A stretch of 64,000 bases of DNA, from assembly GCA_963697675.1 (NCBI GenBank), contig CAVOOW010000007.1, positions 307,235 to 371,234 on the forward strand. The letters run 5' to 3'. The translations under genes were made by a program, and so were the position numbers. Source of the DNA: CAVOOW01 sp963697675. Lineage in GTDB: Bacteria; Actinomycetota; Actinomycetes; JACCUZ01. Under the pieces are notes generated by a model, which was not told the DNA's origin, made no database searches, and saw only the letters and a program-made list of their open reading frames with translations. Of the stretch, positions 1-8,878 are shown one piece after another (the stretch's first letter is position 1; every line of letters starts with the position of its first letter).

Positions 1-599
1 AAACTCTCCTTGCGGCGCTCGACCAGCCACCGCTCCACCTCGGAGAACCGCTCGGTGTCGAACAGGCTCTCCAGCAGCACCCGCCGGCGGTCGGCGTCGG
101 CGCGCAGGAACTCGGCGAACTGTCCCTGCGGCAGCAACACCACCTGGCAGAACTGTGTCATCGTCAGCCCGAGCAGCCGCCCCACCAGGTGGCCCGCTTC
201 GTCGAGCCGGTTGGAAAGCAGTGTCCAGCCGTCGCCGTCGCGCTCTTCCAGAAGCACGTGGGACTGCTCGAGGACGGTGCCCGTGCCGCGCTGTTTCGGG
301 CGTTCCCAGGCAGCCTTGCGGGTGATGCGCATCCGCCGGCCGCGCAACGTCGCCTCGAGCACCACCTCAGGTCCGACGCCGGCCGCCGCGTGGTCGCTGC
401 GCAGGCTGCGGCTGCCGGACCTCGCCCCGGGCAGCTGGCCGTAGAGCGCGAAGCACACGGCGTCGAGGATGCTGGTCTTGCCGGCACCGGTTGGCCCGTG
501 GAAGAGGAAGAGACCTCCCGCGGACAGCGCGTCGAAGTCGACGTGCTGGGCGTCGGCGAACGGGCCGAACGCCGTGACGGTGAGCGAGTGCAGCTTCAT
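1..599 (-). CDS. sbcC: SbcC exonuclease ATPase subunit, N-terminal part (cut by window edge)
   Basis: This is the N-terminal ATPase lobe of SbcC, the SMC/Rad50-like partner of SbcD. The complex is a nuclease acting on DNA hairpins and double-strand ends. The protein begins MKLHSLTVTAFGPF and carries the Walker A motif GPTGAGKTS near residues 35-43, followed by ILDAVCFALYGQLPGA, typical of the AAA_23 domain. About 199 residues are visible, ending in the region that leads into the coiled coil; the rest lies beyond position 1. The start ATG (599-597) shares one base with the stop of sbcD (TGATG), so translation is probably coupled. No frame break is seen. Assignment is by family signature and by the neighbouring sbcD. 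Confidence 0.93.
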   Translation of the reverse strand, partial: MKLHSLTVTAFGPFADAQHVDFDALSAGGLFLFHGPTGAGKTSILDAVCFALYGQLPGARSGSRSLRSDHAAAGVGPEVVLEATLRGRRMRITRKAAWERPKQRGTGTVLEQSHVLLEERDGDGWTLLSNRLDEAGHLVGRLLGLTMTQFCQVVLLPQGQFAEFLRADADRRRVLLESLFDTERFSEVERWLVERRKES

Positions 600-1771
600 C
601 AGACCGCGACCTCGTCGGTGCGGACGGACTCGAGGGCGCGGGCCAGCAGCGCCGACTCGTCGTCGTCGGGGGCGGACCGGACATGGGCGACGAAGTCGGT
701 GGCCACCTCGAGGTCGGTCCTGCCGCGCAGCAGCGTGGCGTAGGACGGTGCGGCCGCGGCGGCGCCGTCGGGCTCGAAGGCGAGCACCAGGGTCTGCGGG
801 AACCGGCGGCGCAGCCGCGCCATCGCGTCGCGCGGACGTTCGGCATCGGTCAGCGTGACCTGCAGGAAGTGATCGCTGAACCCGGCCCAGCGATCGGCCG
901 TGAGCAGGTCGTCGAGTGTCGAGCGCACCCGCGCGATCGGACGCTGCACCGGCGTGGGCAGCGCCTCGACGGTGAGCGGAGCGCCCGGGCGCGACGGCAG
1001 GTCGACGAGCAGCACGGCCTTGCGCTGGTGCTCCTCCGAGAACGAGTAGGCGATCGGCGAACCGCTGTAGCGAACGGTCTCGCTGAGTCGTTGCGCCCCG
1101 TGCAGGTGACCCAGCGCGGTGTAGTCGACTCCGTCGAAGCAGGATGTGGGCACGACGCTGACGCCGCCGACGCTGATGTCTCGCTCGCTGTCGGAGGCCA
1201 GACCGCCGGCCACGAACGCGTGCGCGAGAACGACGGACGGCGCTCCGGGGCGACCGGAGAGGTCGGCGCGGATGCGGGTCATGGCCGCGTCGATGACGGT
1301 CGCGTGACCCCCGCCCTCGCCTGCGTCATCGAGCAGGTCGGCGCGGACGGCGTCGGGTTCGAGGTAGGGGATGGGGTAGACCGCGACGTCGCCCGAACCG
1401 TCGGGCTGGGGGAGCAGCACGGGCCGGCCGACCTGCCGTGGGTCGGTGCGCAGGTAGACACCGGCCTCGTCGATCAGCTCGGAGCCGAAGCCCAGACGGC
1501 GGGCGGAGTCGTGGTTGCCGCTGATCAGCACGACCCGAGCCTTCGTGCGCATCAGCCGGACGAGCGCCTCGTTGCACAGCGCGACGGCGTCGACCGAGGG
1601 CAGGGCCCGGTCGTAGATGTCGCCGGACACCAGCACCGCGTCGACCCGCTCGGAGACGACGGTCTCGACCAGGAAGTCGACGAACTGCGCCTGGGCAGCG
1701 AGCAGGTCCTCTCGGTGGAAGGACCTCCCGAGATGCCAGTCTGAGGTGTGGATCAGGCGCATACTCGTCAC
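599..1771 (-). CDS. sbcD: SbcD exonuclease subunit (metallophosphoesterase)
   Basis: Nuclease subunit of the SbcCD complex, 390 residues, a normal length. It has the calcineurin-like phosphoesterase motifs in order: SDWHLG (Asp11, His13), VSGDIYDRA near residue 49, and ISGNHDSARR near residue 84. Conserved His residues follow in VLAHAFV and TALGHLHG. Translation may start at M1 or at M4 (MRLIHTSDWHLG); M4 fits the family better. It is upstream of, and overlaps by one base, sbcC, forming the usual sbcDC operon read leftward. The 110 bp to the divergent GCS2 gene must hold both promoters; no clear -35/-10 pair stands out there. Confidence 0.95.
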   Translation of the reverse strand: MTSMRLIHTSDWHLGRSFHREDLLAAQAQFVDFLVETVVSERVDAVLVSGDIYDRALPSVDAVALCNEALVRLMRTKARVVLISGNHDSARRLGFGSELIDEAGVYLRTDPRQVGRPVLLPQPDGSGDVAVYPIPYLEPDAVRADLLDDAGEGGGHATVIDAAMTRIRADLSGRPGAPSVVLAHAFVAGGLASDSERDISVGGVSVVPTSCFDGVDYTALGHLHGAQRLSETVRYSGSPIAYSFSEEHQRKAVLLVDLPSRPGAPLTVEALPTPVQRPIARVRSTLDDLLTADRWAGFSDHFLQVTLTDAERPRDAMARLRRRFPQTLVLAFEPDGAAAAAPSYATLLRGRTDLEVATDFVAHVRSAPDDDESALLARALESVRTDEVAV

Positions 1772-1881
1772 GGTAGGTGGGGGGCCGGACAGAACCCGCG
1801 AGGAGGCCGGGCGTGTCCGATCCCGGACCGCGCGGTGGACTGATCTAGCGCCCGAGCGGCCGATATGCGAGGTTGAGCGCC

Positions 1882-3354
1882 ATGGGGCAAGACGTCGAGA
1901 TCACACAGTTCACTCGCGAGGACCGTCAGCGCTACCGCGAGAAGGTCCGACGCTGCCTGGACGTCTTCGCCAAGATGCTCGCCGAGTCGCGGTTCGACAG
2001 CGAGCGGCGCAGCATGGGCCTCGAGATCGAGCTGAACCTCACCGACGGCACGGGCGACCCGGCGATGAACAATGCCCAGGTCCTGGAGATGATGGCCGAC
2101 CCCGACTTCCAGACCGAGCTGGCCCAGTTCAACATCGAGATCAACATCCCGCCGGCCCGGCTGACCGGGGCGGTCTTCTCCGAGCTCGAGCCGGCGATCC
2201 GCAAGAGCCTCAACCACGCCGACGACGTGGCCAACAAGACCGACACCAATGTCGTGATGACCGGCATCCTGCCGACCCTGCGGCCCGAGCACCTGACCGA
2301 GCACACGCTCTCGGCCAACCCCCGCTACAAGCTGATCAACGAGCAGGTCTTCGCCGCGCGCGGAGAGGACCTGCACATCGCCATCGACGGCGTCGAGCGA
2401 CTGTCGACGTACGCCGACACGATCGCACCGGAGGCGGCCTGCACCAGCGTGCAGCTGCACCTGCAGGTCAACCCGGAGACCTTCGCCGCGCACTGGAACG
2501 CGTCCCAGGCCATCGCCGGTGTGCAGCTCGCGATGGCCGCGAACTCACCCTTCTTCTTCGGCAAGGAGCTCTGGGCCGAGACGCGCATCGCGCTGTTCGA
2601 GCAGGCGACCGACACCCGCTCGGACGAGCTGAAGGCCCAGGGTGTGCGGCCGCGGGTGTGGTTCGGCGAGCGCTGGATCACCTCGATCTTCGACCTCTTC
2701 GAGGAGAACGTCCGCTACTTCCCGTCCTTGCTGCCGATCACCGAGGACGAGGACCCGGTCGAGGTGCTCGAGCGCGGCGACGTGCCAAAGCTGGCCGAGC
2801 TGCGGCTGCACAACGGCACGATCTACCGGTGGAACCGCCCGATCTATGACGTCCACAAGGGTCGGCCGCACCTGCGCGTCGAGAACCGCTGTCTGCCGGC
2901 CGGACCAACGGTCGTCGACGTGCTGGCCAACGCAGCCTTCTACTACGGGCTGGTCAAGGTGCTCGCCGACAGCGAGCGTCCAGTGTGGTCGCAGATGTCC
3001 TTCTCGGCCGCGGAGGAGAACTTCCACAACGGCGCCAAGAACGGCATCGACGCGCGCATCTACTGGCCGGGTGTCGGCGAGGTCCCTGCGACCGAGCTGG
3101 TGCTGCGCCGGCTGCTGCCGATGGCGCACGAAGGCCTGCAGGAGTGGGGTGTCGACGCCGTCGACCGTGACCGGCTGCTCGGCATCATCGAGGGACGCTG
3201 CCTGACCGGACGCAACGGTGCGTCGTGGCAGCAAGCGACGTTCCACCGGTGCTTCGACGAGCACGACCGGCCCGACGCGTTGCGCGAGATGATGCGCGAG
3301 TACGTCGACCACATGCACAGCAACGAGCCGGTGCACACCTGGCCGATGGGCTGA
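1882..3354 (+). CDS. Glutamate-cysteine ligase family 2 (GCS2) protein, carboxylate-amine ligase
   Basis: A roughly 490-residue ATP-dependent carboxylate-amine ligase of the GCS2 fold. Supporting segments are MGLEIELNLTDG near the N-terminus (nucleotide/metal-binding strand), FNIEINIPPA, a central VQLHLQVNP, and the late segments RLHNGTIYRWNRP and RVENRCLPAGP. Families of this type make gamma-glutamyl or other amide bonds; the substrates cannot be read from sequence. I choose ATG 1882 over an in-frame TTG at 1873 because GAGG lies nine bases upstream. The gene ends in a strong hairpin shared with the convergent FG-GAP gene. An ATP-grasp ligase and two hydrolases lie close by on the other strand, so this may be part of an amide-ligation cluster rather than glutathione or mycothiol synthesis. 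Confidence 0.85.
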   Translation: MGQDVEITQFTREDRQRYREKVRRCLDVFAKMLAESRFDSERRSMGLEIELNLTDGTGDPAMNNAQVLEMMADPDFQTELAQFNIEINIPPARLTGAVFSELEPAIRKSLNHADDVANKTDTNVVMTGILPTLRPEHLTEHTLSANPRYKLINEQVFAARGEDLHIAIDGVERLSTYADTIAPEAACTSVQLHLQVNPETFAAHWNASQAIAGVQLAMAANSPFFFGKELWAETRIALFEQATDTRSDELKAQGVRPRVWFGERWITSIFDLFEENVRYFPSLLPITEDEDPVEVLERGDVPKLAELRLHNGTIYRWNRPIYDVHKGRPHLRVENRCLPAGPTVVDVLANAAFYYGLVKVLADSERPVWSQMSFSAAEENFHNGAKNGIDARIYWPGVGEVPATELVLRRLLPMAHEGLQEWGVDAVDRDRLLGIIEGRCLTGRNGASWQQATFHRCFDEHDRPDALREMMREYVDHMHSNEPVHTWPMG

Positions 3355-3387
3355 CGTCGGCTCGCTCGTTCGCCACCGACGAATTCA

Positions 3388-3424
3388 GGGTACGAGCGGC
3401 GCCCGCCTGTCGCCGCTCGTACCC
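3388..3424. terminator. Bidirectional hairpin between convergent genes
   Basis: A perfect 14-bp inverted repeat (3388-3401 with 3411-3424) encloses a 9-base loop in the 90-bp gap between the end of the GCS2 gene and the end of the FG-GAP gene. There is no T tract on either side, as is common in high-GC actinobacteria. Position and strength make a shared terminator likely. Confidence 0.75.
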
Positions 3425-3444
3425 CGAAAGCCCCGTCGGCGAGG

Positions 3445-5463
3445 TCAGCAGTCGTCGGCGATGTAGGTCTGGCCGGCGACGAATGTCTGTCCTGGGATCC
3501 CGCAGATCACCGGATCCAGGTTGTAGCCGATGAGGAATCCGGCATTGTCGATCGGGTTGTTGGGGTCGTTGGGGATCGCCGGTCTCCCGGCGGCGGTGAC
3601 CGAACCCGTCGCAAAGTGGGTGTACTTCGACCACTCACCATCGCTGTGCTGGATCCACACGTAGTTGTTGTTGTCCGTGGGTTCGGCATTGCTGTCCACG
3701 AGGGCCCTGATCGTGCCTGCTCGGGAGGCGACGATCGTATAGTCGGACCCGCCGTTGACTCCGCTCATGTCGATCCGGTCCGGCGGGGAGTGGCTCAGCC
3801 GGTCACCGTTGACGCGGACGTCGGTGCCGTCTTCGAAGCCGATGCGGTAGGTGCCACTCGAGCGCAGGCGACCGGACATGCGGTCGTACGGTTCGCCGTC
3901 GCCGACGATGCCGGCGCTGTTCTGGTGCCGCAGCTGGTTGTTGGCCGATCCGAGGCCTGCGGCTGTGCCGTAGAGCACGTTCAGTGCCCCGATGTCGGTG
4001 ATGCCACACCGATGCTCTCGCCCGGGACACCGACGCCGAGGTCCGCTCGCCCGTTGCCGCTGAAGTCGCCCGACGACAGCGTCTCGCCGAATCGGTCGAA
4101 CGCCTCGTTGCCGCCCTCGATGCTCGGCTGGTTCTGGTGCCACAGCTGGTCGTTGGCGGGGCCGAGCCCCGAAGCCGTCCCGTACAGCACATTGACCGCG
4201 CCCACCTCGGCGATGCCGGCGATGCTGTCCCACGGTGCACCGACGGCGAGGTCGTCGCGGCCGTTGCCGCTGAAGTCCGCGGCGGTGAGCGACTCGCCGA
4301 ACCGGTCGTACGCCTCGGCGTCGCCCGCGATCCCCGCAGACGCCTGGGTCCACAAGTCGCCGCTCGCGGTGGAGATTCCCGCAGCCGCTCCATACAGCAC
4401 ATTGACCGCCCCGGCGCTGTCGAGCGTGCCGACGTCCTCACCAGGAGCGCCGACGGCGATGTCGTCGCGACCGTTGCCGTCGAAGTCGCCGGTCGTGAGG
4501 GCCCAACCGAACACGTCTCGTGACTCGGCGACACCGAGGACGCCGGCGGCGTTCTGGTGCAGCACCTGGTCGCCTGTTGCGCTCAGTCCCGAGTTGCTGC
4601 CGAACAGGACGTTGAGCGCACCGGCGTCGATGAGACGCCGATGTTCTCGTTCGGCACGCCGATTGCGAGGTCGTGACGACCGTCGCCGTCGAAGTCGCCA
4701 CTGACGAGGGCGCCCCCGAACAGGTCACCCGGCTCCGCGACACCTGCGACGCCGGCGGCGTCCTGCGTCCAGAGCTGGTCGCCCGCGGCGCTGAGCCCGC
4801 CGGCCGATCCGTACAGCACGTTGACCGCGCCTTCGAGCTTGGTCCCGGTGGCGGAGCCGACCTTCTCGGAGGGGACCCCGATGGCGAGGTCGTCGGCACT
4901 GTGACGGTCGAAGTCCCCGGCGGTCAACGCAGAACCGAAGCGGTCCCGGGATTCAGCCGTCCCCTGGACGCCCGATGAGTCCTGCGTCCACATCTCGTTT
5001 CCCGTTGCCGTGAGACCGGTCGCCGAGCCGAAGATGACGTTCACCGCCCCGACGTCGGTGCGGGACGTGTCCTCGCCGAGCGCTCCGACCGCGAGGTCGT
5101 CATAGCCGTCATTGTCGAAGTCGCCGCACGCGATCGCGGCCCCGAACTGGTCGCCGGGCTCGCCGGCTCCGGTGATCCCAGCCACGCCTGATGCCAGAAC
5201 TGGTTACCGGTCGCCCGCAGTCCGCCGCGGGAGCCGTACAGCACCTGCACGGCACCCATGTCTGAGACCCCGGCGACGCTCTCACCGGGAATGCCGAGGG
5301 CCTGGTCGTCCCTGCCGTCGTCGTTGAAGTCGCAGTCGCGTGTCTCCATCGCGGACGCTTCAGCCGCTGTCTGGGGCACGACGACAAACGCCACAGCGGC
5401 ACAAACTGCCGCCAACGTCTGAGCTCGCCTACCAGCTGCCAATGTGATGCGCACAGCCCTCAC
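3445..5463 (-). CDS. Secreted FG-GAP beta-propeller protein with C-terminal LytM-like domain (frame broken three times)
   Basis: One gene read in four pieces. A signal peptide (basic start, hydrophobic stretch ending AAEASA) is followed by seven FG-GAP repeats, each with a calcium-loop pattern such as DFDGDGRHDLAIG and a blade end such as GAVNVLYGS, so a seven-bladed integrin-alpha-like propeller. The C-terminal 120 residues resemble an M23/LytM domain: a possible HxxxD (HSPPD), ASRAGTIRAL, YVWIQHSDGEWSKYTHFA. The last HxH motif of that family is missing and the tail ends CGIPGQTFVAGQTYIADDC. Frame shifts fall near 5,190, 4,630 and 4,008; family signatures continue through all of them, so sequencing error is likely. 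It probably acts at the cell surface. No hydrolase activity should be assumed. Confidence 0.8.
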
Positions 5464-5547
5464 CCCCGCTGCACAGCCGGCCCTGACTGTGCAGAGGACA
5501 CGAAGGTCGGGGTTGATACAGGCCCCAGGCCGGGGTGGTCCACGAAC

Positions 5548-5588
5548 TGGCGGGCTCCGAGTCGGTTAAGTCAACTGCCAGCCCGCCA
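5548..5588 (-). terminator. Possible terminator of the ATP-grasp/esterase operon
   Basis: A 9-bp perfect inverted repeat (5548-5556 with 5580-5588) with a 23-base loop lies just after the ATP-grasp gene and before the FG-GAP gene on the same strand. There is no T tract and the loop is long, so the call is tentative. Confidence 0.35.
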
Positions 5589-5606
5589 CTCCAGGAGTGC
5601 GTCGTC

Positions 5607-6854
5607 TCACCCCAGCCGGCGGCGCTCGTCGGTCGCCCACGCGGCCAGCAGGCCCCGGAAGTGTGCGACGAACTGGTCGTGCTCGTGGGGCGGGAACATG
5701 CTGGTGACAGTCTCGACCAGCACCCCGTCGAAGTCGGCGCTCTCGATGTACTCGAGCGCGATCTCGTCGATGTGCGGCAGCCGCGACGCGCAGAAGTCCG
5801 AGTAGCGTTCCGTGTCGAAATAGTCGTCAGCCATCGTGCGATAGGCGCTCAGCTTGTCGTTGTAGGACAAGTCGTCGCGGTCGGCGATCGTGAACCACGG
5901 AGCGGGGTCGACGTAGGGCGTGATCGGCCGGTCCGTCGCCGTCGCGAACACCGACCACTTGACGAGTGCCTTCATGGCCCACGGGAAGTAGTAGTGCAGT
6001 GACGTGATGGCGACGTCGGGGCAGGCGTTGGCATAGTCGATCGGATAGACGTCGGAGCCCTTGACCAGCGTCTCGCAGGAGTTGAACTCCCACCGGAAGA
6101 ACGCGTTCACGATGCGACCGATCGACAGCACCTCCGCGCCGACGTCGGGGGAGAGGAAGTCGTGCGAGACCGAATAGCGACCATGCATCGGCTGGTCGGG
6201 GTCGAACTTCATCACCATCGTCTCGGCGCCGATCGACAGAGACCGCGCGAAGACGTCGTAGCCCTCCACGGATGCCTGCAGGTGCATCAGCATCTCGCCG
6301 GACTCGTCGTACGCCCGGTTGAGCTCGTCGGCGTCACGGATGCGTGACACGCCGCGCCACCCACCGCCGTCGTACGGCTTCATGAACAGCGGGTAGCCGA
6401 CCTTGGCGGCCACGCTCTCCAGGTCGAAGGGCCGGTTGTAGCGCTCCGCGGTGTACGCGTACTTCGCGTTGTCGAGGGGGTTCTTGTACGGCACCAGAAC
6501 CGTGTCAGGAATCTTCAGGCCGAGGCGCAGCATCGCGCAGTAGGCGGCGTGCTTCTCCATAGCCTGGAAGGTGAACGGCGAGTTGAGCAGGTACACGCCG
6601 TCCATCAGCGCGACCTTCTTCAGCCACTCGCGGGGGTGGTAGTACCAGTAGGCGAGGCGGTCGATCACGAGGTCGTACGAGGGCTTGGCGCGCAGGTCGA
6701 AGGGCTCGATGGTGACGCGTTCCACGTCGTAGCGGTGCGTGGAGCCCGCACTGTCAGTGACCGAGCCGAGCCGCCGGATCAGCCCCTCGAAGACGCTGGG
6801 CCAGTCGTTCTCGGTGCCGAGGAGCAGACCTATGCGGTGCGTGACGTCTTTCAT
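5607..6854 (-). CDS. ATP-grasp domain ligase
   Basis: A 415-residue ATP-grasp enzyme (RimK/D-Ala-D-Ala-ligase fold), expected to join a carboxylate to an amine through an acyl phosphate. Visible features: N-terminal substrate domain with IGLLLGTENDWP, then KHAAYCAMLRLGLKIPDTVLVP, KVGYPLFMKPYDGGGWRGV (ATP-binding Lys and glycine loop), and the metal-site segment near DVYPIDYANACPDVAI. The start at 6854 has AGGAA about eight bases upstream; an in-frame ATG at 6893 has no ribosome site. It follows the esterase gene closely and is the last of three genes read leftward. With the nearby GCS2 enzyme and two esterases it may build or process a small peptide-like product; that role is inferred. Confidence 0.85.
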   Translation of the reverse strand: MKDVTHRIGLLLGTENDWPSVFEGLIRRLGSVTDSAGSTHRYDVERVTIEPFDLRAKPSYDLVIDRLAYWYYHPREWLKKVALMDGVYLLNSPFTFQAMEKHAAYCAMLRLGLKIPDTVLVPYKNPLDNAKYAYTAERYNRPFDLESVAAKVGYPLFMKPYDGGGWRGVSRIRDADELNRAYDESGEMLMHLQASVEGYDVFARSLSIGAETMVMKFDPDQPMHGRYSVSHDFLSPDVGAEVLSIGRIVNAFFRWEFNSCETLVKGSDVYPIDYANACPDVAITSLHYYFPWAMKALVKWSVFATATDRPITPYVDPAPWFTIADRDDLSYNDKLSAYRTMADDYFDTERYSDFCASRLPHIDEIALEYIESADFDGVLVETVTSMFPPHEHDQFVAHFRGLLAAWATDERRRLG

Positions 6855-6901
6855 GACCGCGTTCCTACCATGCGCGACCCGGTGGATCACCATGGCGCGG
6901 G

Positions 6902-7642
6902 TCAGGCGAGCCGCGGAAGGTGGTGGGCGATCTGGGTGCGCCAGGAGGGCCAGTCATGGGGAAACTCGTATCCCCAGACGTCCAGCTCGTGCGGGATGCC
7001 CTTCGAGGCCAGCACGTCGGCGAAGCGGCGAGTGCTCGGCAGCGCCCGGGTGGGGTCGATCTCCCAGGCGCCCTGCCCCACGACGAGCGTCAGGTTGACG
7101 CGCGAGCGCAGCCAGTCCAGGTGGTCACCGTTCAGATTCGCCACGTAGTCGATCGGGTTGTGGAAGTAGGCAGCGGTGCCCCGCTCGCCCCAAGCGCGCC
7201 ATTCGCTGGGGTCGTAGGAGCCCGACAGGCACAGCGCCCGTGGGAAGAGGTGGGCGTGGCGCAGCGCGATGTTGGCTGCGTGGAACGCGCCGAGGCTGCA
7301 GCCGACCGTGATGAGCTCGGAGGCCTGGCCACCGCAGTCGTCGTCGACCCATGGCAGCACCTGGTCGAGGATCCACCGCTCGTACACGTCGTGACGTTGC
7401 GCACGCTCCTCGAGCGGTACGGACTGGTCCGACCAGGTCTGACCGTCGGCCGAGTCGACGCAGTAGAGCTTCACGCGGCCCGCATCGACCATCCACCGGA
7501 TCGCGTCGAGCAATCCGTTGTTGTCGAAGTCCCAGGCACTCCCGCCCTCGCTGGGGAACACGAGCACCGGCCGCCCGTAGTGCCCGTGCGCGACGACCTG
7601 GCCGGTCCAGCCGCTTGGGGTGGTCAGCTCGGCGTGGCGCAT
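6902..7642 (-). CDS. Esterase-family alpha/beta-hydrolase
   Basis: A 246-residue cytoplasmic hydrolase of the esterase D/PF00756 type; no signal peptide. The nucleophile elbow is GCSLGAFHA, the acid is probably in the strand around LTLVVGQGAWEID, and the histidine is in YEFPHDWPSW near the C-terminus. Upstream blocks RPVLVFPSEGGSAWDF (oxyanion side) and VLPWVDDDCG match the family. It sits six bases after the enterochelin-esterase-like gene and just before the ATP-grasp gene, so the three are co-transcribed. The substrate is unknown; an ester, thioester or peptide intermediate of the ligase is a reasonable guess. Confidence 0.85.
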   Translation of the reverse strand: MRHAELTTPSGWTGQVVAHGHYGRPVLVFPSEGGSAWDFDNNGLLDAIRWMVDAGRVKLYCVDSADGQTWSDQSVPLEERAQRHDVYERWILDQVLPWVDDDCGGQASELITVGCSLGAFHAANIALRHAHLFPRALCLSGSYDPSEWRAWGERGTAAYFHNPIDYVANLNGDHLDWLRSRVNLTLVVGQGAWEIDPTRALPSTRRFADVLASKGIPHELDVWGYEFPHDWPSWRTQIAHHLPRLA

Positions 7643-7648
7643 GGCGGC

Positions 7649-8794
7649 TCACCTCGTCAGCAGTCCGGACAGGTGGGGGTCGAACGCATCGCGCCACGCG
7701 ACGTAGTTGTGCACATCACGGACCTCATGCAGTGCGACGTCGTACCCCTGAGCCCTCAGGGCTCGCGCCATGATGCGGTTGTTCTCCACGTTCTCCTCGA
7801 TCTCTCCGCAGGTGAGCACGACGGGCACGGGGTCGCGGTGGCCCTTCGCGCGCAGCATCGTGTCGACGGCGCGCACGACCCGGTCGTAGTGGCTGAAGCG
7901 ACGCTCGTGGGCGTCGTGGCGCGCGTGGAAGTAGCTGCCGGACTGCAGGAACAGCGCGTCGAACGCTGCTGCGTGCCCACGGTGGGCGTGCAGCATGGCG
8001 ATCGCGCCGAGGCTGGCGCCCATGCCGATCGTGCGGGTCGTGGCCACGGTCTTCTTCAGGTGGGGGAGCACGGCCAGGCACAGTGCACGGGTGTAGGCGC
8101 CGTCGGCCGAGTACCAGTCGTCACGTGGACCGGGCGCGAGGAGAGCGGCGCGCACTGGTGGGATGCGGCGCGCCGCGATCAGCGCGGAGAGGTACGTGGT
8201 CAGCTGTGCGAGCTCGTCGTACTCGGGCCCGTCGTGCACGACCAGCAGGGGGAGGGGCTGGTCTGCCTCGATGCCCGGCGGCGACCACAGCCGGCCGTGC
8301 ACAGCGCCCTTGACGCTCCGGGTCGGGATCTCGAGGGGGCAGTCCCTGCCGGACGGCGCGGGGGAGTCCAGCCATTCGGGGCGCCGGTAGCCGGGCAGCT
8401 CGAGCACGGACTTGTCGCCGAAGGCGCCCGGGGTGGTGACGGGGTTGCCGGGGTCGGTCACGGACTCCCGGTCGCCGTGGCCGTACGTGAGCTCGAACTT
8501 GTACTCGAGGCGGTCGACCGGTGGCCGCTCGATGGCCAGGGTCCACGCGCCGGCTGCCCACGCGAAGGCGAGGCGGTCGCCCGGGATGCGCACGTCCTGG
8601 ACGAGGCGGACCCCGGACAGGGCTCTGTCGGCGTCGGGGAACGTGAAACGGATCGCATCCGGATCGATGACCGGACCGGTCGCGCGGGTCGCGGGTTCGA
8701 GGTCTGCGGGGACGGCCATCAGGCCGGGAACTTTAGCTGCGTCAGTCGCGCGCAGCGGCGAGGAGCGACGGCGCGGCATGTCGGCCGGATCCAC
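7649..8794 (-). CDS. Enterochelin-esterase-like hydrolase with N-terminal E-set-like domain
   Basis: A 381-residue protein. Residues of about 45-135 form a beta-rich N-terminal domain resembling the carbohydrate-module-like domain of Fes-type esterases (AFAWAAGAWTLAIERPP, YKFELTYGHGDRE). The catalytic domain follows, with LLVVHDGPEYDE, nucleophile GMGASLGAIA, and histidine in DVHNYVAW. The start is uncertain: GTG 8794, or internal ATGs at 8779 and 8719 (MAVPADLEP), none with a convincing ribosome site. It is the first gene of a leftward three-gene operon (hydrolase, hydrolase, ATP-grasp) and is divergent from the ArsR gene across 84 bp. A true siderophore role is not supported, since no siderophore genes are present. 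Confidence 0.8.
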   Translation of the reverse strand: MDPADMPRRRSSPLRATDAAKVPGLMAVPADLEPATRATGPVIDPDAIRFTFPDADRALSGVRLVQDVRIPGDRLAFAWAAGAWTLAIERPPVDRLEYKFELTYGHGDRESVTDPGNPVTTPGAFGDKSVLELPGYRRPEWLDSPAPSGRDCPLEIPTRSVKGAVHGRLWSPPGIEADQPLPLLVVHDGPEYDELAQLTTYLSALIAARRIPPVRAALLAPGPRDDWYSADGAYTRALCLAVLPHLKKTVATTRTIGMGASLGAIAMLHAHRGHAAAFDALFLQSGSYFHARHDAHERRFSHYDRVVRAVDTMLRAKGHRDPVPVVLTCGEIEENVENNRIMARALRAQGYDVALHEVRDVHNYVAWRDAFDPHLSGLLTR

Positions 8795-8841
8795 GCCGCG
8801 AGTATGTCAAGCCGCGACTCGTCTCCCGCCGGCCGGAGCCC

Positions 8842-8878
8842 TTGACGCGGCGAGCATTAGCGGCTACTAATATTAGCC
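8842..8878 (+). promoter_or_regulatory. Promoter and operator of the ArsR/AHSA1 pair
   Basis: TTGACG at 8842-8847 and TACTAA at 8865-8870 are 17 bp apart. An imperfect palindrome at 8862-8878 (arms GGCTA and TAGCC) covers the -10 and abuts the ATG at 8879. The predicted start of transcription falls within a few bases of the ATG, so the message is probably leaderless and self-repressed by the ArsR product. Confidence 0.65.

Noticed and set aside
10..858. Long plus-strand open frames opposite sbcC and sbcD
   Set aside because: They are antisense frames in GC-rich coding DNA, with Arg/Ser/Pro-rich sequence and no family signature.
3445..5463. The three frame shifts considered as programmed frameshifting
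   Set aside because: No slippery heptamer with a downstream structure is evident, and similar shifts hit unrelated genes throughout the window.
7649..8794. Considered as a true enterochelin esterase of a siderophore system
   Set aside because: There are no siderophore synthesis, uptake or iron-regulated promoter signs nearby; only the fold supports it.
8862..8878. Considered as a rho-independent terminator
   Set aside because: The palindrome is short, A/T-rich, imperfect and overlaps a good -10 directly before an ATG, so an operator fits better.
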